A program made the translations under genes and the position numbers. Source: Roseibium sediminis (lineage in GTDB: Bacteria > Pseudomonadota > Alphaproteobacteria > Rhizobiales > Stappiaceae). Taken from it: 64,000 nucleotides of DNA. The notes under the pieces are model-generated. The model saw only the letters and a list, made by a program, of their open reading frames with translations, was not told where the DNA came from and ran no database searches. Positions 1 through 8,708 of this stretch are shown in pieces (the first letter of the stretch is position 1; each line of letters begins with the position of its first letter). Where the stretch lies: positions 62,001-126,000 of the forward strand of contig NZ_VXDB01000003.1 in assembly GCF_008711325.1 (NCBI RefSeq), in the 5' to 3' direction.

Positions 1-453
1 ATACATGAACACCAGACCGCGATATCCGAGCATTGATCCAAGCGTTACGATGAAGGCGTCCACGCCCGTCTTCCAGACGATCAGACCGTTGAGCGCGCCG
101 AGCACCACGCCGGTCATCAACGCCAGTCCCCACGCCAACGGAATGACCCCGTCTCCGAGACCGCCAAACATTGGCCACGTCATGCTGTCCAGAAGAACAA
201 TGGCGCTCAGCGCAAAGGTCGCCCCGACGCTCAGATCAATGTTGCCATTGATCATGATGATCGTCATGCCGATCGCAATGATCCCGATTGGGGCCGATTG
301 CTTGAACAGCAAGAGCATGTTGTCGAGGTCCATAAACGCCTTGTCGCTCAGGGACAGGAATTCACCCGCAACGGAAAAGAAGACCAGTTCCAGAACGATG
401 AACCCCCAAATGGCCCCGCGTTTCAGGAAAGTGCTGAGTGTTCCAGGTGCCAT
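1..453 (-). CDS. ABC sugar transporter permease, RbsC family (partial, C-terminus off window)
   Basis: About 151 N-terminal residues of an inner-membrane permease of the ribose/xylose (RbsC, BPD_transp_2) family; the rest lies beyond the left edge. The ATG is at 451-453, with a strong GGGAGGGAG ribosome site just upstream. The visible part has hydrophobic segments and the family stretch NIDLSVGA, also present as NLDLSVGS in the adjacent permease. It lies 11 bp downstream of that permease in the same operon, so the two probably form a heterodimeric channel. No ATPase of this transporter is visible; it may lie further left. Confidence 0.9.
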   Translation of the reverse strand, partial: MAPGTLSTFLKRGAIWGFIVLELVFFSVAGEFLSLSDKAFMDLDNMLLLFKQSAPIGIIAIGMTIIMINGNIDLSVGATFALSAIVLLDSMTWPMFGGLGDGVIPLAWGLALMTGVVLGALNGLIVWKTGVDAFIVTLGSMLGYRGLVFMY

Positions 454-464
454 AGCTCCCTCCC

Positions 465-1439
465 TTACGCGATGGGTGACCAGAGCTTGCCGCGCTTGGC
501 CGCAATATCCAGCCACACAGCAAGAATGATGATGATCCAGGTGACAACGTATTGGACGTAGAATTGCAGGCCGACGAGCAACAGGCCGTTCTGGATGAAG
601 CCGAGAATTAGAACACCGATCACGGTCTTGAAGATGGTTCCCGAGCCACCGAGAAGCGAGGCGCCTCCAAGGATGACGGCAGCCAGAACTTCGAGTTCCA
701 GCCCCTGTCCGACCGTATTTTGACTGCCAAGTGAGCGGCTGGCCTGAAGCAATCCTGCCGTTGCCACACAAAGAGCGGACAGGATGTAACAGGTGAAGAC
801 GACGCGGGCGCGGCGAATGCCGGAAAACGTTGCCGCCGTACCGTTGCCGCCAACGGCATAGACCTTCCGGCCAAACGGGGTTTTCGCCAGAATGATCCCG
901 AGAAGGGACGCCAACAGCGCAAACATGAGTATCGGGACCGGGATGCCCAATACATCCGACTGGCCGAAAAAGCTGAACCAGGTGCCTTCCTTGTCGGCAA
1001 TGTCCATGTTCTTGCCGCCGGAATACGTCAGGGTCAGCCCATGAATGGCCGACAACATGCCGAGTGTGACAATCAGGGAGTTGAGCTTCAGGTAACCGAC
1101 CAAAAATCCGATGAATGCCCCAAGGCAAAGAACCATGGCATACATGGACGGGATGGCGAGCGTTGGCCCGATCTTGTCATGCAGGTCCAAAACGACAATG
1201 GTCGAGAAGGACATCATGGATCCAACGGACAGATCAAGGTTGCCACTGATCACCACAAAGGTGACACCAAGCGCCATAACGCCCAGAATGGCGGACGAGC
1301 GGATGACTCCCATAACATTGTCTGGTGCCAGAAAACGCTCATTTGCAATGGTGAAGCCCACCAGAAACAATGCGAATGCAACCAGTATACCCTGACGTGC
1401 GAGAAATCCGCCCAAATCAAACTTGCTGAAGCGGTCCAA
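465..1439 (-). CDS. ABC sugar transporter permease, RbsC family
   Basis: A 324-residue integral membrane permease of a ribose-type ABC importer. It has about eight or more hydrophobic segments and the family motif NLDLSVGS near residue 67. The start is a TTG (1437-1439) preceded by GGGAGGAGC; no in-frame ATG has a comparable ribosome site. It is the second of two adjacent permeases and follows the solute-binding protein and an SDR gene in the same direction. RbsC-type systems carry pentoses, polyols, autoinducer-2 and similar small hydroxylated compounds; the actual substrate cannot be read from sequence. Confidence 0.9.
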   Translation of the reverse strand: MDRFSKFDLGGFLARQGILVAFALFLVGFTIANERFLAPDNVMGVIRSSAILGVMALGVTFVVISGNLDLSVGSMMSFSTIVVLDLHDKIGPTLAIPSMYAMVLCLGAFIGFLVGYLKLNSLIVTLGMLSAIHGLTLTYSGGKNMDIADKEGTWFSFFGQSDVLGIPVPILMFALLASLLGIILAKTPFGRKVYAVGGNGTAATFSGIRRARVVFTCYILSALCVATAGLLQASRSLGSQNTVGQGLELEVLAAVILGGASLLGGSGTIFKTVIGVLILGFIQNGLLLVGLQFYVQYVVTWIIIILAVWLDIAAKRGKLWSPIA

Positions 1440-1528
1440 CAGCTCCTCCCTGACGCCAATTGATGGCGTGTTCTTACTGCTCGTGCATCCAATCCTCCGA
1501 AATCGGGCGCACGGTGAATTTCTCTCGT

Positions 1529-2326
1529 TTAAACGAGGGTCATGCCCCCATCGATCATGACGATCTGACCGGTCATGTAGTCGCTGTCGCGCGCAGCCAG
1601 AAACGTCGTCGTGCCCGTGATATCATCCGGTTTTGCGGCACGTCCTCTCAGGATTTCAGAGGAAAACTCTTCCATGGCCTGTCCGGGCCGCTTCGATGCG
1701 CCAATCTCGAGAAGATCCTGATCGACCTGCTCCCACATTTCGGTCGCTACAACGCCAGGCGCAAACCCCGTCACCGTAATGTTGTGCTTGGCCAAATCGC
1801 GTGCCCCTGACTGTGTCAATGACACGACCGCCCATTTGGATGCACAGTAGGAGGCTACATTATCGAAGCCCTGACGACTTGCAATGGAGGCGGTGTTGAT
1901 GATTTTTCCGCCATGCCCTTGGGAAATCATCTGGTTCGCGGCTTCCTGCATGCCAATGAGACACCCAAGTCCGTTGACCTTCATGATGAAGTTCCAGTTG
2001 TCCTCGGTCACATCGAGGAAATTCATCGGTTTGTTGACGCCGGCATTGTTGAACTTCACGTCCAGCTTGCCGAATACGGAAACCGTTTTGCTGATCATCG
2101 CGCGAACCTGCTCGCGCTCTGTCACATCAACCTGTGTGAAGGTAACTCGTCCGCCAGCCTCAGCGGCCCGCTTTTTATTTTCTTTGGCAACGGCTTCGAC
2201 TTGATCGGCGTTGATGTCTGCAAAACAAACATCTGCCCCCTCATCCAAAAGCGCCTCGCCAATTGCGCGGCCTATTCCCCGCGCGGCTCCGGTCACAATA
2301 CACGACCGCCCGGACACACGACCCAT
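1529..2326 (-). CDS. SDR family NAD(P)-dependent oxidoreductase, butanediol/acetoin dehydrogenase-like
   Basis: A 265-residue classical short-chain dehydrogenase. It has the N-terminal cofactor loop TGAARGIGRA (residues 12-21), the NNAG motif, a catalytic Ser before YCASK (YxxxK) and the C-terminal SDYMTGQIVMIDGG signature. The segment GFAPGVVATEMWEQVD resembles the meso-2,3-butanediol dehydrogenase/diacetyl reductase (BudC) group, an inference from memory of that family. It sits between the solute-binding protein and the permeases of a ribose-type ABC importer, so it probably oxidises the imported hydroxylated compound or an early intermediate. A close relative of the same subgroup lies at 5415-6224. 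Confidence 0.88.
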   Translation of the reverse strand: MGRVSGRSCIVTGAARGIGRAIGEALLDEGADVCFADINADQVEAVAKENKKRAAEAGGRVTFTQVDVTEREQVRAMISKTVSVFGKLDVKFNNAGVNKPMNFLDVTEDNWNFIMKVNGLGCLIGMQEAANQMISQGHGGKIINTASIASRQGFDNVASYCASKWAVVSLTQSGARDLAKHNITVTGFAPGVVATEMWEQVDQDLLEIGASKRPGQAMEEFSSEILRGRAAKPDDITGTTTFLAARDSDYMTGQIVMIDGGMTLV

Positions 2327-2340
2327 TCTCTCCTCCGCCC

Positions 2341-2373
2341 CGAAAAGAGAGACGCGAGGGAAGCCCGCGTCTC
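2341..2373 (-). terminator. Hairpin with T-run between binding-protein gene and SDR gene
   Basis: GAGACGCG (2349-2356) pairs with CGCGTCTC (2366-2373). On the minus strand the hairpin is followed by TCTTTTCG. It lies just after the solute-binding protein stop and before the SDR start. Such partial terminators commonly give the binding protein more transcript than downstream transporter genes. Confidence 0.6.
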
Positions 2374-2392
2374 CAGGTGTTCGGTCTCAGGC

Positions 2393-3355
2393 TTAGAAGA
2401 CCGGCTTGTCGAACTCGGCCATGTTGTCTTGGGTGATCTTCGGCGTATCGAAGTAGTTCAGGAACGGGATATCCTTTCCTGAGAGGACATCAATTGCCGT
2501 TTTCAGAGCAGCTTCCGCATCATCAACTGGAGACTGGTAGATGGACCCCCAGTATTCGCCGCGGCCCATTGCCTCATAGCCAACAGCAAAGTTTGTTGCG
2601 CCAACGAAGATTATGCCCTCGCGCCCGGCTGCCTTTGCAGCGTTCAGAGCCCCAACGCCCATGTTGTCGTCACCGGAATAAACACCGTCGATGTCATCAT
2701 ACTTGACGAGGAAGGCTTCCATGACCTTTTGGGACTTCTCACGGTTCCAGTCGCCCGGCTGCTTGTCGATCTGGGTCACATTCGGGCAAACTTCCGGAAG
2801 GCGGTCATCGAAACCCTTGGCGCGTTCGATAGCCGTTGTGTAGCCCGGCTGACCGGTGATGTGCACAACCTTGGCTTCATTTTCTGTGCCCATGGCCTTG
2901 AACTTGTCACACATGATTTCAGCGGAACGCCTGCCCTGAGTGATGTTGTCGGGACCGGAGAAGGACTTTACGAACTCAAAACCCTGCTCGGCAATGTTGG
3001 AGTTGGTCACGATGACCGGTATGCCGGCCTTGTGAGCCTTGCGAACTGCCGGGATCACCGCTTCACCATTGGTCGGCCAAATGATGATCGCGTCGACTTC
3101 CTGTTGGATCAGATCTTCCATTTGAGCAATCTGGCGCGCGACGTCACCACCCGCATCGAGCACAACGGTCTCAACCTTGTCGTTGGCGTCTGCCGCCGCG
3201 ATAAAGGCCTTTTCATATGTGGTCTGGTAGCTATCCACGCCGACATTGTTCTGGGTAATGCCGATCTTCATCGTTTCAGCCATGGCTGCCCCGCTCAGGG
3301 TCAAACCGACAAAAGCTGTCGTAGCGACAAGAGCTGACTTGAAGCTTGTTTTCAT
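2393..3355 (-). CDS. Sugar ABC transporter substrate-binding protein, RbsB family
   Basis: A 320-residue periplasmic type I binding protein. The start is the ATG at 3353-3355 with AAGGGAGGAAAG upstream; an upstream in-frame start would add 12 residues and hide the signal peptide. The N-terminus is a clear Sec signal (MKTSFKSALVATTAFVGLTL, ending near AMAE). The mature protein has the RbsB pattern, with DLIQQEVDAIIIWPTN and GIPVIVTNSNI typical of the periplasmic_binding_1 fold. It is the first gene of the leftward operon (binding protein, SDR, two permeases). The ligand is unknown but should be a small polar, sugar-like molecule. Confidence 0.92.
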   Translation of the reverse strand: MKTSFKSALVATTAFVGLTLSGAAMAETMKIGITQNNVGVDSYQTTYEKAFIAAADANDKVETVVLDAGGDVARQIAQMEDLIQQEVDAIIIWPTNGEAVIPAVRKAHKAGIPVIVTNSNIAEQGFEFVKSFSGPDNITQGRRSAEIMCDKFKAMGTENEAKVVHITGQPGYTTAIERAKGFDDRLPEVCPNVTQIDKQPGDWNREKSQKVMEAFLVKYDDIDGVYSGDDNMGVGALNAAKAAGREGIIFVGATNFAVGYEAMGRGEYWGSIYQSPVDDAEAALKTAIDVLSGKDIPFLNYFDTPKITQDNMAEFDKPVF

Positions 3356-3486
3356 AACTTTCCTCCCTTGGAAACCGCGTAACGGCCTCAAAAATCTCGA
3401 ACACCGGCTCTCTCCTCCGGCGGCGCCCTCATGTTTGACGCTGCTAAACCCTGCATTCCGAAAAGTAACAACGCGCCCCCAAAAAT

Positions 3487-3520
3487 ATTCATTTTGAATT
3501 TCCTAATGTTCAAAATGAAT
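3487..3520. promoter_or_regulatory. Paired inverted-repeat operator candidate
   Basis: ATTCATTTTGAA (3487-3498) and TTCAAAATGAAT (3509-3520) are exact reverse complements separated by 10 bp. Each arm contains the core TTCAnnnTGAA. A partial third copy, TTCATTTTCGG, lies near 3552. The site lies in the divergent region between the leftward transporter operon and the rightward regulator operon, 53 bp before the regulator start. I infer binding by the 3573-5402 regulator. Confidence 0.6.
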
Positions 3521-3572
3521 TTTTCAGGCATTTTTTAGAAAAGTCACCTCGTTCATTTTCGGGAGGAATTCA

Positions 3573-5402
3573 ATGGCGATCCAAAAAAGATCCAATTTGA
3601 ACAAAACGAAGCGCGGTTCCTCTGCTGCATCAGACTGGGGCAAAGCGATGAACCATCACAAGGGAGAGCTGGTGCGGGACGCGGAAATCCTGACACCTCA
3701 AGCAAAGACTGAAATTCTTCAGGTCCTTTCGTTTCTGGAAGAATTCGAAGATGAGCTTGAGGGTCTGCTGGAAATCTCGGCACCCAATCCATACTTCAAA
3801 ATGTCGACATACCTCGTCAAAAGACATCTTGAAGCGAAAGCCGTCACCCCGACGTCGCTGATTGGCGCGTCAGGAGTCCCTTATGCCACGGCAACACGGC
3901 GCATCAAGGAGATGCTGGACGTCGGGTTGATTGAGCAACGCCCGCGCACCTCGACAGGTCGCAGCTTTTCATTGCACCCCAGTTCAAATCTTCTGGAATC
4001 CTGGACGCAGTTCAGCAGCCGTGTCCGGCGTCTGGCTTCACAAAGCTTTGGTGCTGCCGAACAGCGTCCGGAAACGCAGGATTACTACTTCGGCGGGTCC
4101 TATCTCACAGCCCAGACGATCCAGCCGCCAAAAGTTCTGCTGGAACCGCTGAAACTGACCGGGGGTTTACGCGTTCTTGTCCACGGCGACCCCACCTTCA
4201 TGGTGATGCACGCCCTGAAAAGGCAGTTCGAACAAGTTATCGGCTGCCCCATTCACCAACGTGCCTTTTCGATCGATCGCCTACACGAGGAAGCGGTCAA
4301 GAATGCGCAGCGTGCGACGAGCCGCTATGACTTGATTGCACTTGACCTGCCGTGGCTGGGCGAATTTGCCGAAAACGGCTACTTGCTGCCTCTGGACGAG
4401 GTACTGGATACCGACAGGTTGACGCCGGCGGACTTTCACACAGCCGGTTGGCAGGCCGCACACTGGAGCGGACGTCCTTATGGCGTTCCTTCACAGACCA
4501 CACCCGAACTTCTGTTCTACCGCAAGGATATGCTCGCAGAAGCCGGTCTTGAGCCCCCGCACACGACCGACGCCCTGATTGAAGCGGCCAAGATCCTGCA
4601 TAAACCCGGACTTGGCCAGTATGGCATCGCCTGGAATGCAGCCCGTGGAACCGCACTCGGCCACACGTTCATCATGACTTGCGCGGACTTCGGACAACCG
4701 ATCCTCGATTTGCCTCGTCAGGCAGGTGGGTTCGACGCAAGCAGGCTTGCGACAGAACCCTATCGCCTGCAACTGGACAACGAGAAATGTCTGGATGCTG
4801 CAGAATACCTCATGGCGCTGCTGCAATATTCTCCGCCGGACATTCTTTCCATGTCCTGGTACGAGCGCGTACGCCCCTTCGCCAATGGCAAGGTGGCAAT
4901 GGCTTATGGCTACACGCTTCTCGCCCCCTATTTTGAGCAAAACCCGGCCTGTGCGGCCTATGGCAAGGTCGGCTACTTGCCCCACCCTGCCGGTCCCGGC
5001 GCAGCACAGATTGCTCCCGTCGGCGGCTACCTTCTCGGCATTCCGGCGAATATTGCACCGGAACGCCGCCGTGAAGCAGCTGAAGCGTTGATCGCCTTCA
5101 CTTCGCCGGAAGCACAAAAACTCTACGTGGAAAACGGCAGCCGCACCAACCCGCGCTATTCCGTTGGTGCCGATCCGGAAGTCCGACGTCTGTCGCCCAT
5201 ATTCGAGGCCGTAGACGGCATGTCCTGGAGGGACGAGCTGCAGTTCTGGCCGCGACCGCCAATCCCCGAAATCAGCCGGATCATCCAGATCTGTGGCGAG
5301 GAATGCCACGACATGTTGCGTGGCGTGCAAACACCGAAAGCCGCGTTGCAAGCGGCGCAAAATCGTGCCGACCAGGTCCTGAGGGAGGCCGGCAAGCTCT
5401 AA
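3573..5402 (+). CDS. Transcriptional regulator: winged helix fused to an extracellular-solute-binding (MBP-type) domain
   Basis: A 609-residue protein with no signal peptide or membrane segment. Residues about 60-135 look like a winged helix-turn-helix: STYLVKRHLEAKAV, then SLIGASGVPYATATRRIKEM as the likely recognition region, then a wing. Residues about 190-600 resemble family 1 solute-binding proteins: RYDLIALDLPWLGEFAENG, a PYGVPSQTTPELLFYRKDM hinge region and AEALIAFTSPEAQKLYVENG are all characteristic of maltose/glycerol-phosphate-type binders. It is therefore probably a cytoplasmic one-component sensor whose ligand domain came from a periplasmic binder. GGGAGG lies 6 bp before the ATG. 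It faces the transporter across a paired inverted repeat and heads the catabolic operon 12 bp downstream. The ligand is unknown. Confidence 0.82.
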   Translation: MAIQKRSNLNKTKRGSSAASDWGKAMNHHKGELVRDAEILTPQAKTEILQVLSFLEEFEDELEGLLEISAPNPYFKMSTYLVKRHLEAKAVTPTSLIGASGVPYATATRRIKEMLDVGLIEQRPRTSTGRSFSLHPSSNLLESWTQFSSRVRRLASQSFGAAEQRPETQDYYFGGSYLTAQTIQPPKVLLEPLKLTGGLRVLVHGDPTFMVMHALKRQFEQVIGCPIHQRAFSIDRLHEEAVKNAQRATSRYDLIALDLPWLGEFAENGYLLPLDEVLDTDRLTPADFHTAGWQAAHWSGRPYGVPSQTTPELLFYRKDMLAEAGLEPPHTTDALIEAAKILHKPGLGQYGIAWNAARGTALGHTFIMTCADFGQPILDLPRQAGGFDASRLATEPYRLQLDNEKCLDAAEYLMALLQYSPPDILSMSWYERVRPFANGKVAMAYGYTLLAPYFEQNPACAAYGKVGYLPHPAGPGAAQIAPVGGYLLGIPANIAPERRREAAEALIAFTSPEAQKLYVENGSRTNPRYSVGADPEVRRLSPIFEAVDGMSWRDELQFWPRPPIPEISRIIQICGEECHDMLRGVQTPKAALQAAQNRADQVLREAGKL

Positions 5403-5414
5403 TGGGAGGAAATA

Positions 5415-6224
5415 ATGGACCCCAATCGTCTTAAGGGAAAGAACATCCTGATCACCGGCGCCGCCCAGGGCATGGGCGCGGCCAATGCGGAATACTTTGC
5501 TGCGCAAGGCGCAAATGTCGCATTGGGTGACATCAACACGGATGGGGTCAACGACGTTGCCAAACGCATCAATGGCGCTGGCAATGGCAAGGCAATTGCC
5601 ATGAAGCTGGATGTCACCAGGCGGGCTGAACACACCGCTGCGGTCAACGCAACCGCCGAGGAATTCGGCTCCATCAACATCATGATCAACAATGCCGGCA
5701 TCAACAAGCCGAAGATGTTCCTCGATATCGATGAGGACAACTGGGACATGATCATGAACATCAATGCCAAGGGCATGCTGTTCGGCATGCAAGAGGCTGC
5801 AAAGAAGATGATCGATCAGGGGCCCATGGACGATCATCCTTACAAGATCATCAACGTTGGAAGCATCGTCTCCCGCACCGCCTTTCTCGATGTGGTTCCC
5901 TATAGCTGCTCCAAATACTGCGCCCTTGCCATGATCATTGGTGGTGCAAAGGCGTTGTGGCCGCACAAGATCACAGTCAACGGTTACGGTCCTGGCGTTG
6001 TGAAAACCGAGCTTTGGGAGCAGCTCGACAAGGATCTCGTTGAAATCGGCATGTTCGAGAAGGAAGGCCAGTCCATGGACCATCTGGCCGAAACCATGAT
6101 CCTGATGAAGCAGCTGTCCACCCCGGACGATGTGAAGGGCACAGCCGCATTCCTGTGCTCGAACGAGTCCGATTACATGACCGGCCAGCTCATCATGATC
6201 GACGGCGGAATGATCATGCAGTGA
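5415..6224 (+). CDS. SDR family NAD(P)-dependent oxidoreductase, butanediol/acetoin dehydrogenase-like
   Basis: A 269-residue classical SDR with TGAAQGMGAAN as the cofactor loop, NNAGINKPKMFLDIDEDNWD in the core, YSCSKYCAL as YxxxK and SDYMTGQLIMIDGGM at the C-terminus. It closely parallels the SDR at 1529-2326: both have NNAG(I/V)NKP and WEQ(V/L)D. The two may act on stereoisomers or on successive steps, or have arisen by duplication; this is inference. It starts 12 bp after the regulator with GGGAGGAAATA before the ATG, so it is in the same transcript. Confidence 0.88.
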   Translation: MDPNRLKGKNILITGAAQGMGAANAEYFAAQGANVALGDINTDGVNDVAKRINGAGNGKAIAMKLDVTRRAEHTAAVNATAEEFGSINIMINNAGINKPKMFLDIDEDNWDMIMNINAKGMLFGMQEAAKKMIDQGPMDDHPYKIINVGSIVSRTAFLDVVPYSCSKYCALAMIIGGAKALWPHKITVNGYGPGVVKTELWEQLDKDLVEIGMFEKEGQSMDHLAETMILMKQLSTPDDVKGTAAFLCSNESDYMTGQLIMIDGGMIMQ

Positions 6225-6328
6225 TCGCCCCCTAAGACTGGCCGCAATCTGCGACCTGCTCTGACAGGTCGCCCCCCGTTTCCCCGAAACAACGAAGCGC
6301 CCGACGCGGCGCCACCCTGGAGCCTGCC

Positions 6329-7627
6329 ATGAACCGCGCTCTCACCCCGAATATCCTGACCCCACAAGACCTTGAACCAAACTGGAGATGGGAGGGCCGC
6401 ATTCCGGCCTGGGGCCATACGTCCGTCGACTTCGAACGACGGATTGATCATGACCGCCTTCGCCGCTACCGGCTGGCACGGACACGTGAAGCGCTCAAGG
6501 CCTCACCGGCGGGAACGCTGCTGCTGTTCGACGTCAACAACATCCGCTACGTGTCCGCGACCAAGATCGGTGAGTGGGAACGCGACAAGATGTGCCGGTT
6601 CTGTCTGCTGACCGGCGACGATTCCCCGTATGTCTGGGACTTCGGTTCGGCAGCCATGCACCACAAGAAATTTTCGGATTGGCTGGAGCCGGACCATTGC
6701 CGTGCAGGTGTCGTCGGTATGCGCGGAACCATTCCGCCGGAATTCGCCTTGATGCGCAAATATGCCCGCGAGATTGCCGGGCTGATCAAGGACGCAGGCA
6801 TGGCCGACATGCCGGTCGGCCTCGACTATGCAGAAACCGCCATGTTCCACGCGCTCAAGGAAGAAGGCCTGAATGTCATTGACGGCCAACAGATCATGCT
6901 TGCCGCGCGCGAAATCAAGAACTGGGATGAAATCCAGCTTCTCACGCAAGCCGCCTCCATGGTCGATGGCGTCTATCACATGATCTATGAGGAGCTGAAG
7001 CCGGGCATTCGGGAAAACGACATCGTCGCAATGTCCAACAAGATGCTCTACGAAATGGGCTCTGATGACGTGGAAGCGATCAACGCCATTTCCGGTGAAC
7101 GCTGCAACCCGCATCCGCACAATTTCACGGACCGATACTTCCGTCCGGGCGATCAGGCGTTCTTCGATATCCTGCAGTCTTATCAAGGCTATCGAACCTG
7201 CTACTACCGAACCTTCAACATTGGTCGGGCAACACCAGCGCAAAACGATGCCTATGTGAAGGCGCGCGAATGGATTGATGCCTCCATCTCCATGATCAAG
7301 CCCGGCGTCAGCACGGACAAGGTGGCTGAAGTCTGGCCAAAGGCCGAGGAATTCGGTTTCCCGAACGAAGATGCCGCCTTCGGGCTTCAGTTTGGACACG
7401 GTCTGGGGCTTGCGCTCCATGAACGTCCGATCATCAGCCGCGCGATCTCTCTCGACCATCCGATGGAGATCAAGACCGGAATGGTGTTTGCGCTGGAGAC
7501 CTACTGCCCTGCAGCAGACGGGTATTCCGCTGCCCGGATCGAAGAGGAAGTGGTCGTGACTGACACCGGTTGCGAGGTCATCAGCCTCTTCCCGGCTGAA
7601 GAACTGCCGATCGCCAACCGATACTGA
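6329..7627 (+). CDS. M24 (creatinase/aminopeptidase P fold) family protein with altered metal site
   Basis: A 432-residue protein with an N-terminal creatinase_N-like domain (about 40-190) and a C-terminal pita-bread M24 domain (about 200-425). Compared with the five M24 ligands of aminopeptidase P, I see Asp280 (FFDILQ), His357 (FGHGLGLALHERP), Glu390 (ALETYCP) and Glu405 (RIEEEVV). The second Asp is replaced by Cys291 in GYRTCYYRTF. Loss of a metal ligand is seen in M24 proteins with non-peptidase chemistry, such as creatinase, so this may be a C-N hydrolase or a lyase. Spacing of the retained ligands resembles DMSP lyase DddP, but too few DddP ligands are kept to call it that. It lies between an SDR and the E1 genes of a catabolic operon. 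Confidence 0.8.
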   Translation: MNRALTPNILTPQDLEPNWRWEGRIPAWGHTSVDFERRIDHDRLRRYRLARTREALKASPAGTLLLFDVNNIRYVSATKIGEWERDKMCRFCLLTGDDSPYVWDFGSAAMHHKKFSDWLEPDHCRAGVVGMRGTIPPEFALMRKYAREIAGLIKDAGMADMPVGLDYAETAMFHALKEEGLNVIDGQQIMLAAREIKNWDEIQLLTQAASMVDGVYHMIYEELKPGIRENDIVAMSNKMLYEMGSDDVEAINAISGERCNPHPHNFTDRYFRPGDQAFFDILQSYQGYRTCYYRTFNIGRATPAQNDAYVKAREWIDASISMIKPGVSTDKVAEVWPKAEEFGFPNEDAAFGLQFGHGLGLALHERPIISRAISLDHPMEIKTGMVFALETYCPAADGYSAARIEEEVVVTDTGCEVISLFPAEELPIANRY

Positions 7628-7640
7628 TACCTCCCCAACT

Positions 7641-7671
7641 GCCCGGCCCCTTTTCACGGGACCGGGCCCTT
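7641..7671 (+). terminator. GC-rich hairpin with T-run, intra-operon attenuator candidate
   Basis: GCCCGGCCCC (7641-7650) pairs with GGGACCGGGC (7658-7667) with one mismatch, followed by CCTTTTC. It lies in the 61-bp gap between the M24 gene and the E1 alpha gene, so it may end or attenuate the first transcript segment. Confidence 0.5.
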
Positions 7672-7688
7672 TTCGAGGGACAATTTCC

Positions 7689-8708
7689 ATGAGTGCCAAC
7701 CCAAAGCACAACGCGGAAGACTACATCCGCATGTACCGCCAAATGGTGCGGATCCGCGCCTTTGAGGACAACGCAAACCAGCTCTACCTGTCAGCCAAGA
7801 TGCCCGGTCTGACCCACATGTATACGGGTCAGGAAGCAGTCGCGGTCGGAATCTGCGAGGCCTTAACGGCCGAAGACAAGATTACATCCACCCATCGGGG
7901 GCACGGACACTGTGTCGCCAAGGGGGCCGAATTCAAGGAAATGTTCTGCGAACTTCTGGGCAAGGAAGAAGGCTATTGCCGCGGCAAGGGCGGCTCCATG
8001 CATATTGCCGACCAAGGCAACGGCAATTTGGGTGCCAACGCCATTGTTGGCGGTTCCATGGGCATTGCCACCGGCTCGGCACTTTCTGCCAAGCGCCTTG
8101 GCAATGGTCAGGTCACGGTTTGCTTTTTCGGCGATGGCGCAACGGCGCAGGGCCTTTGGTATGAAGTGATGAACATGGCGGCACTCTGGAAGCTGCCGGT
8201 CATCTACGCTTGCGAAAACAACGGTTACAGCGAGTACACCAAGACCGCAGAGATTGCTGCGGGTTCATTGACTGCACGCGCTGAATCTTTCGGCATCGAA
8301 GCCTTCAAGGTGGATGGTCAGGACGTTCTTGCCGTCAACAAGATCACCACAGAACTGGTGGAGCGCTGCCGCAAGGGCGAAGGCCCGTTCTTTCTTGAGC
8401 TTCAGACCTACCGCTATCACGGCCACCATGTTGGTGACATCAATCGCGAGTATTACCGTTCCAAGGACGAAGAGGCTGACTGGAAGGAAAGCCGCGATCC
8501 GATCAAGAACTTCGGCAAGTGGCTCTCAGAGCAGAAAATCCTGACAGAAGAAGAGCTTGGTGCGGTGGATTCTGAAGTTGCGGCTGAAGCCAAGGCTGCC
8601 GTCGATTATGCTCTGGAGGCCCCCTACCCGAACGCAGCAGAAGTCGACATGCACGTCTTTGCCGGTGTCGAGCACGCCCTTGACTATCTTGCAGGAGGAC
8701 GCGCATGA
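7689..8708 (+). CDS. Thiamine pyrophosphate-dependent dehydrogenase E1 component, alpha subunit (acetoin dehydrogenase-like)
   Basis: A 339-residue E1 alpha subunit of the 2-oxoacid/acetoin dehydrogenase family. The thiamine pyrophosphate motif begins with GDGATAQG near residue 148 and ends with CENNGYSEY near residue 176. The GKGGSMHIADQGNGNLGANA region is closer to acetoin dehydrogenase AcoA than to pyruvate dehydrogenase, judged from memory. E1 decarboxylates or cleaves a keto or acyloin substrate and passes the acyl group to a lipoyl arm. It overlaps the E1 beta gene by 4 bp. The lipoyl and acyltransferase components follow; no E3 dihydrolipoamide dehydrogenase is present, so it must be shared from elsewhere. 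Confidence 0.92.
   Translation: MSANPKHNAEDYIRMYRQMVRIRAFEDNANQLYLSAKMPGLTHMYTGQEAVAVGICEALTAEDKITSTHRGHGHCVAKGAEFKEMFCELLGKEEGYCRGKGGSMHIADQGNGNLGANAIVGGSMGIATGSALSAKRLGNGQVTVCFFGDGATAQGLWYEVMNMAALWKLPVIYACENNGYSEYTKTAEIAAGSLTARAESFGIEAFKVDGQDVLAVNKITTELVERCRKGEGPFFLELQTYRYHGHHVGDINREYYRSKDEEADWKESRDPIKNFGKWLSEQKILTEEELGAVDSEVAAEAKAAVDYALEAPYPNAAEVDMHVFAGVEHALDYLAGGRA

Noticed and set aside
4491..6083. 530-codon open frame on the minus strand
   Set aside because: Antisense to the fusion regulator and an SDR gene, with no motif or ribosome site.
6329..7627. M24 protein as DMSP lyase DddP
   Set aside because: Fold, length and spacing of the retained ligands are similar, but two Asp ligands that I recall for DddP are missing, and the N-terminal part does not resemble DddP. 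The DMSP operon is 48 kb away.
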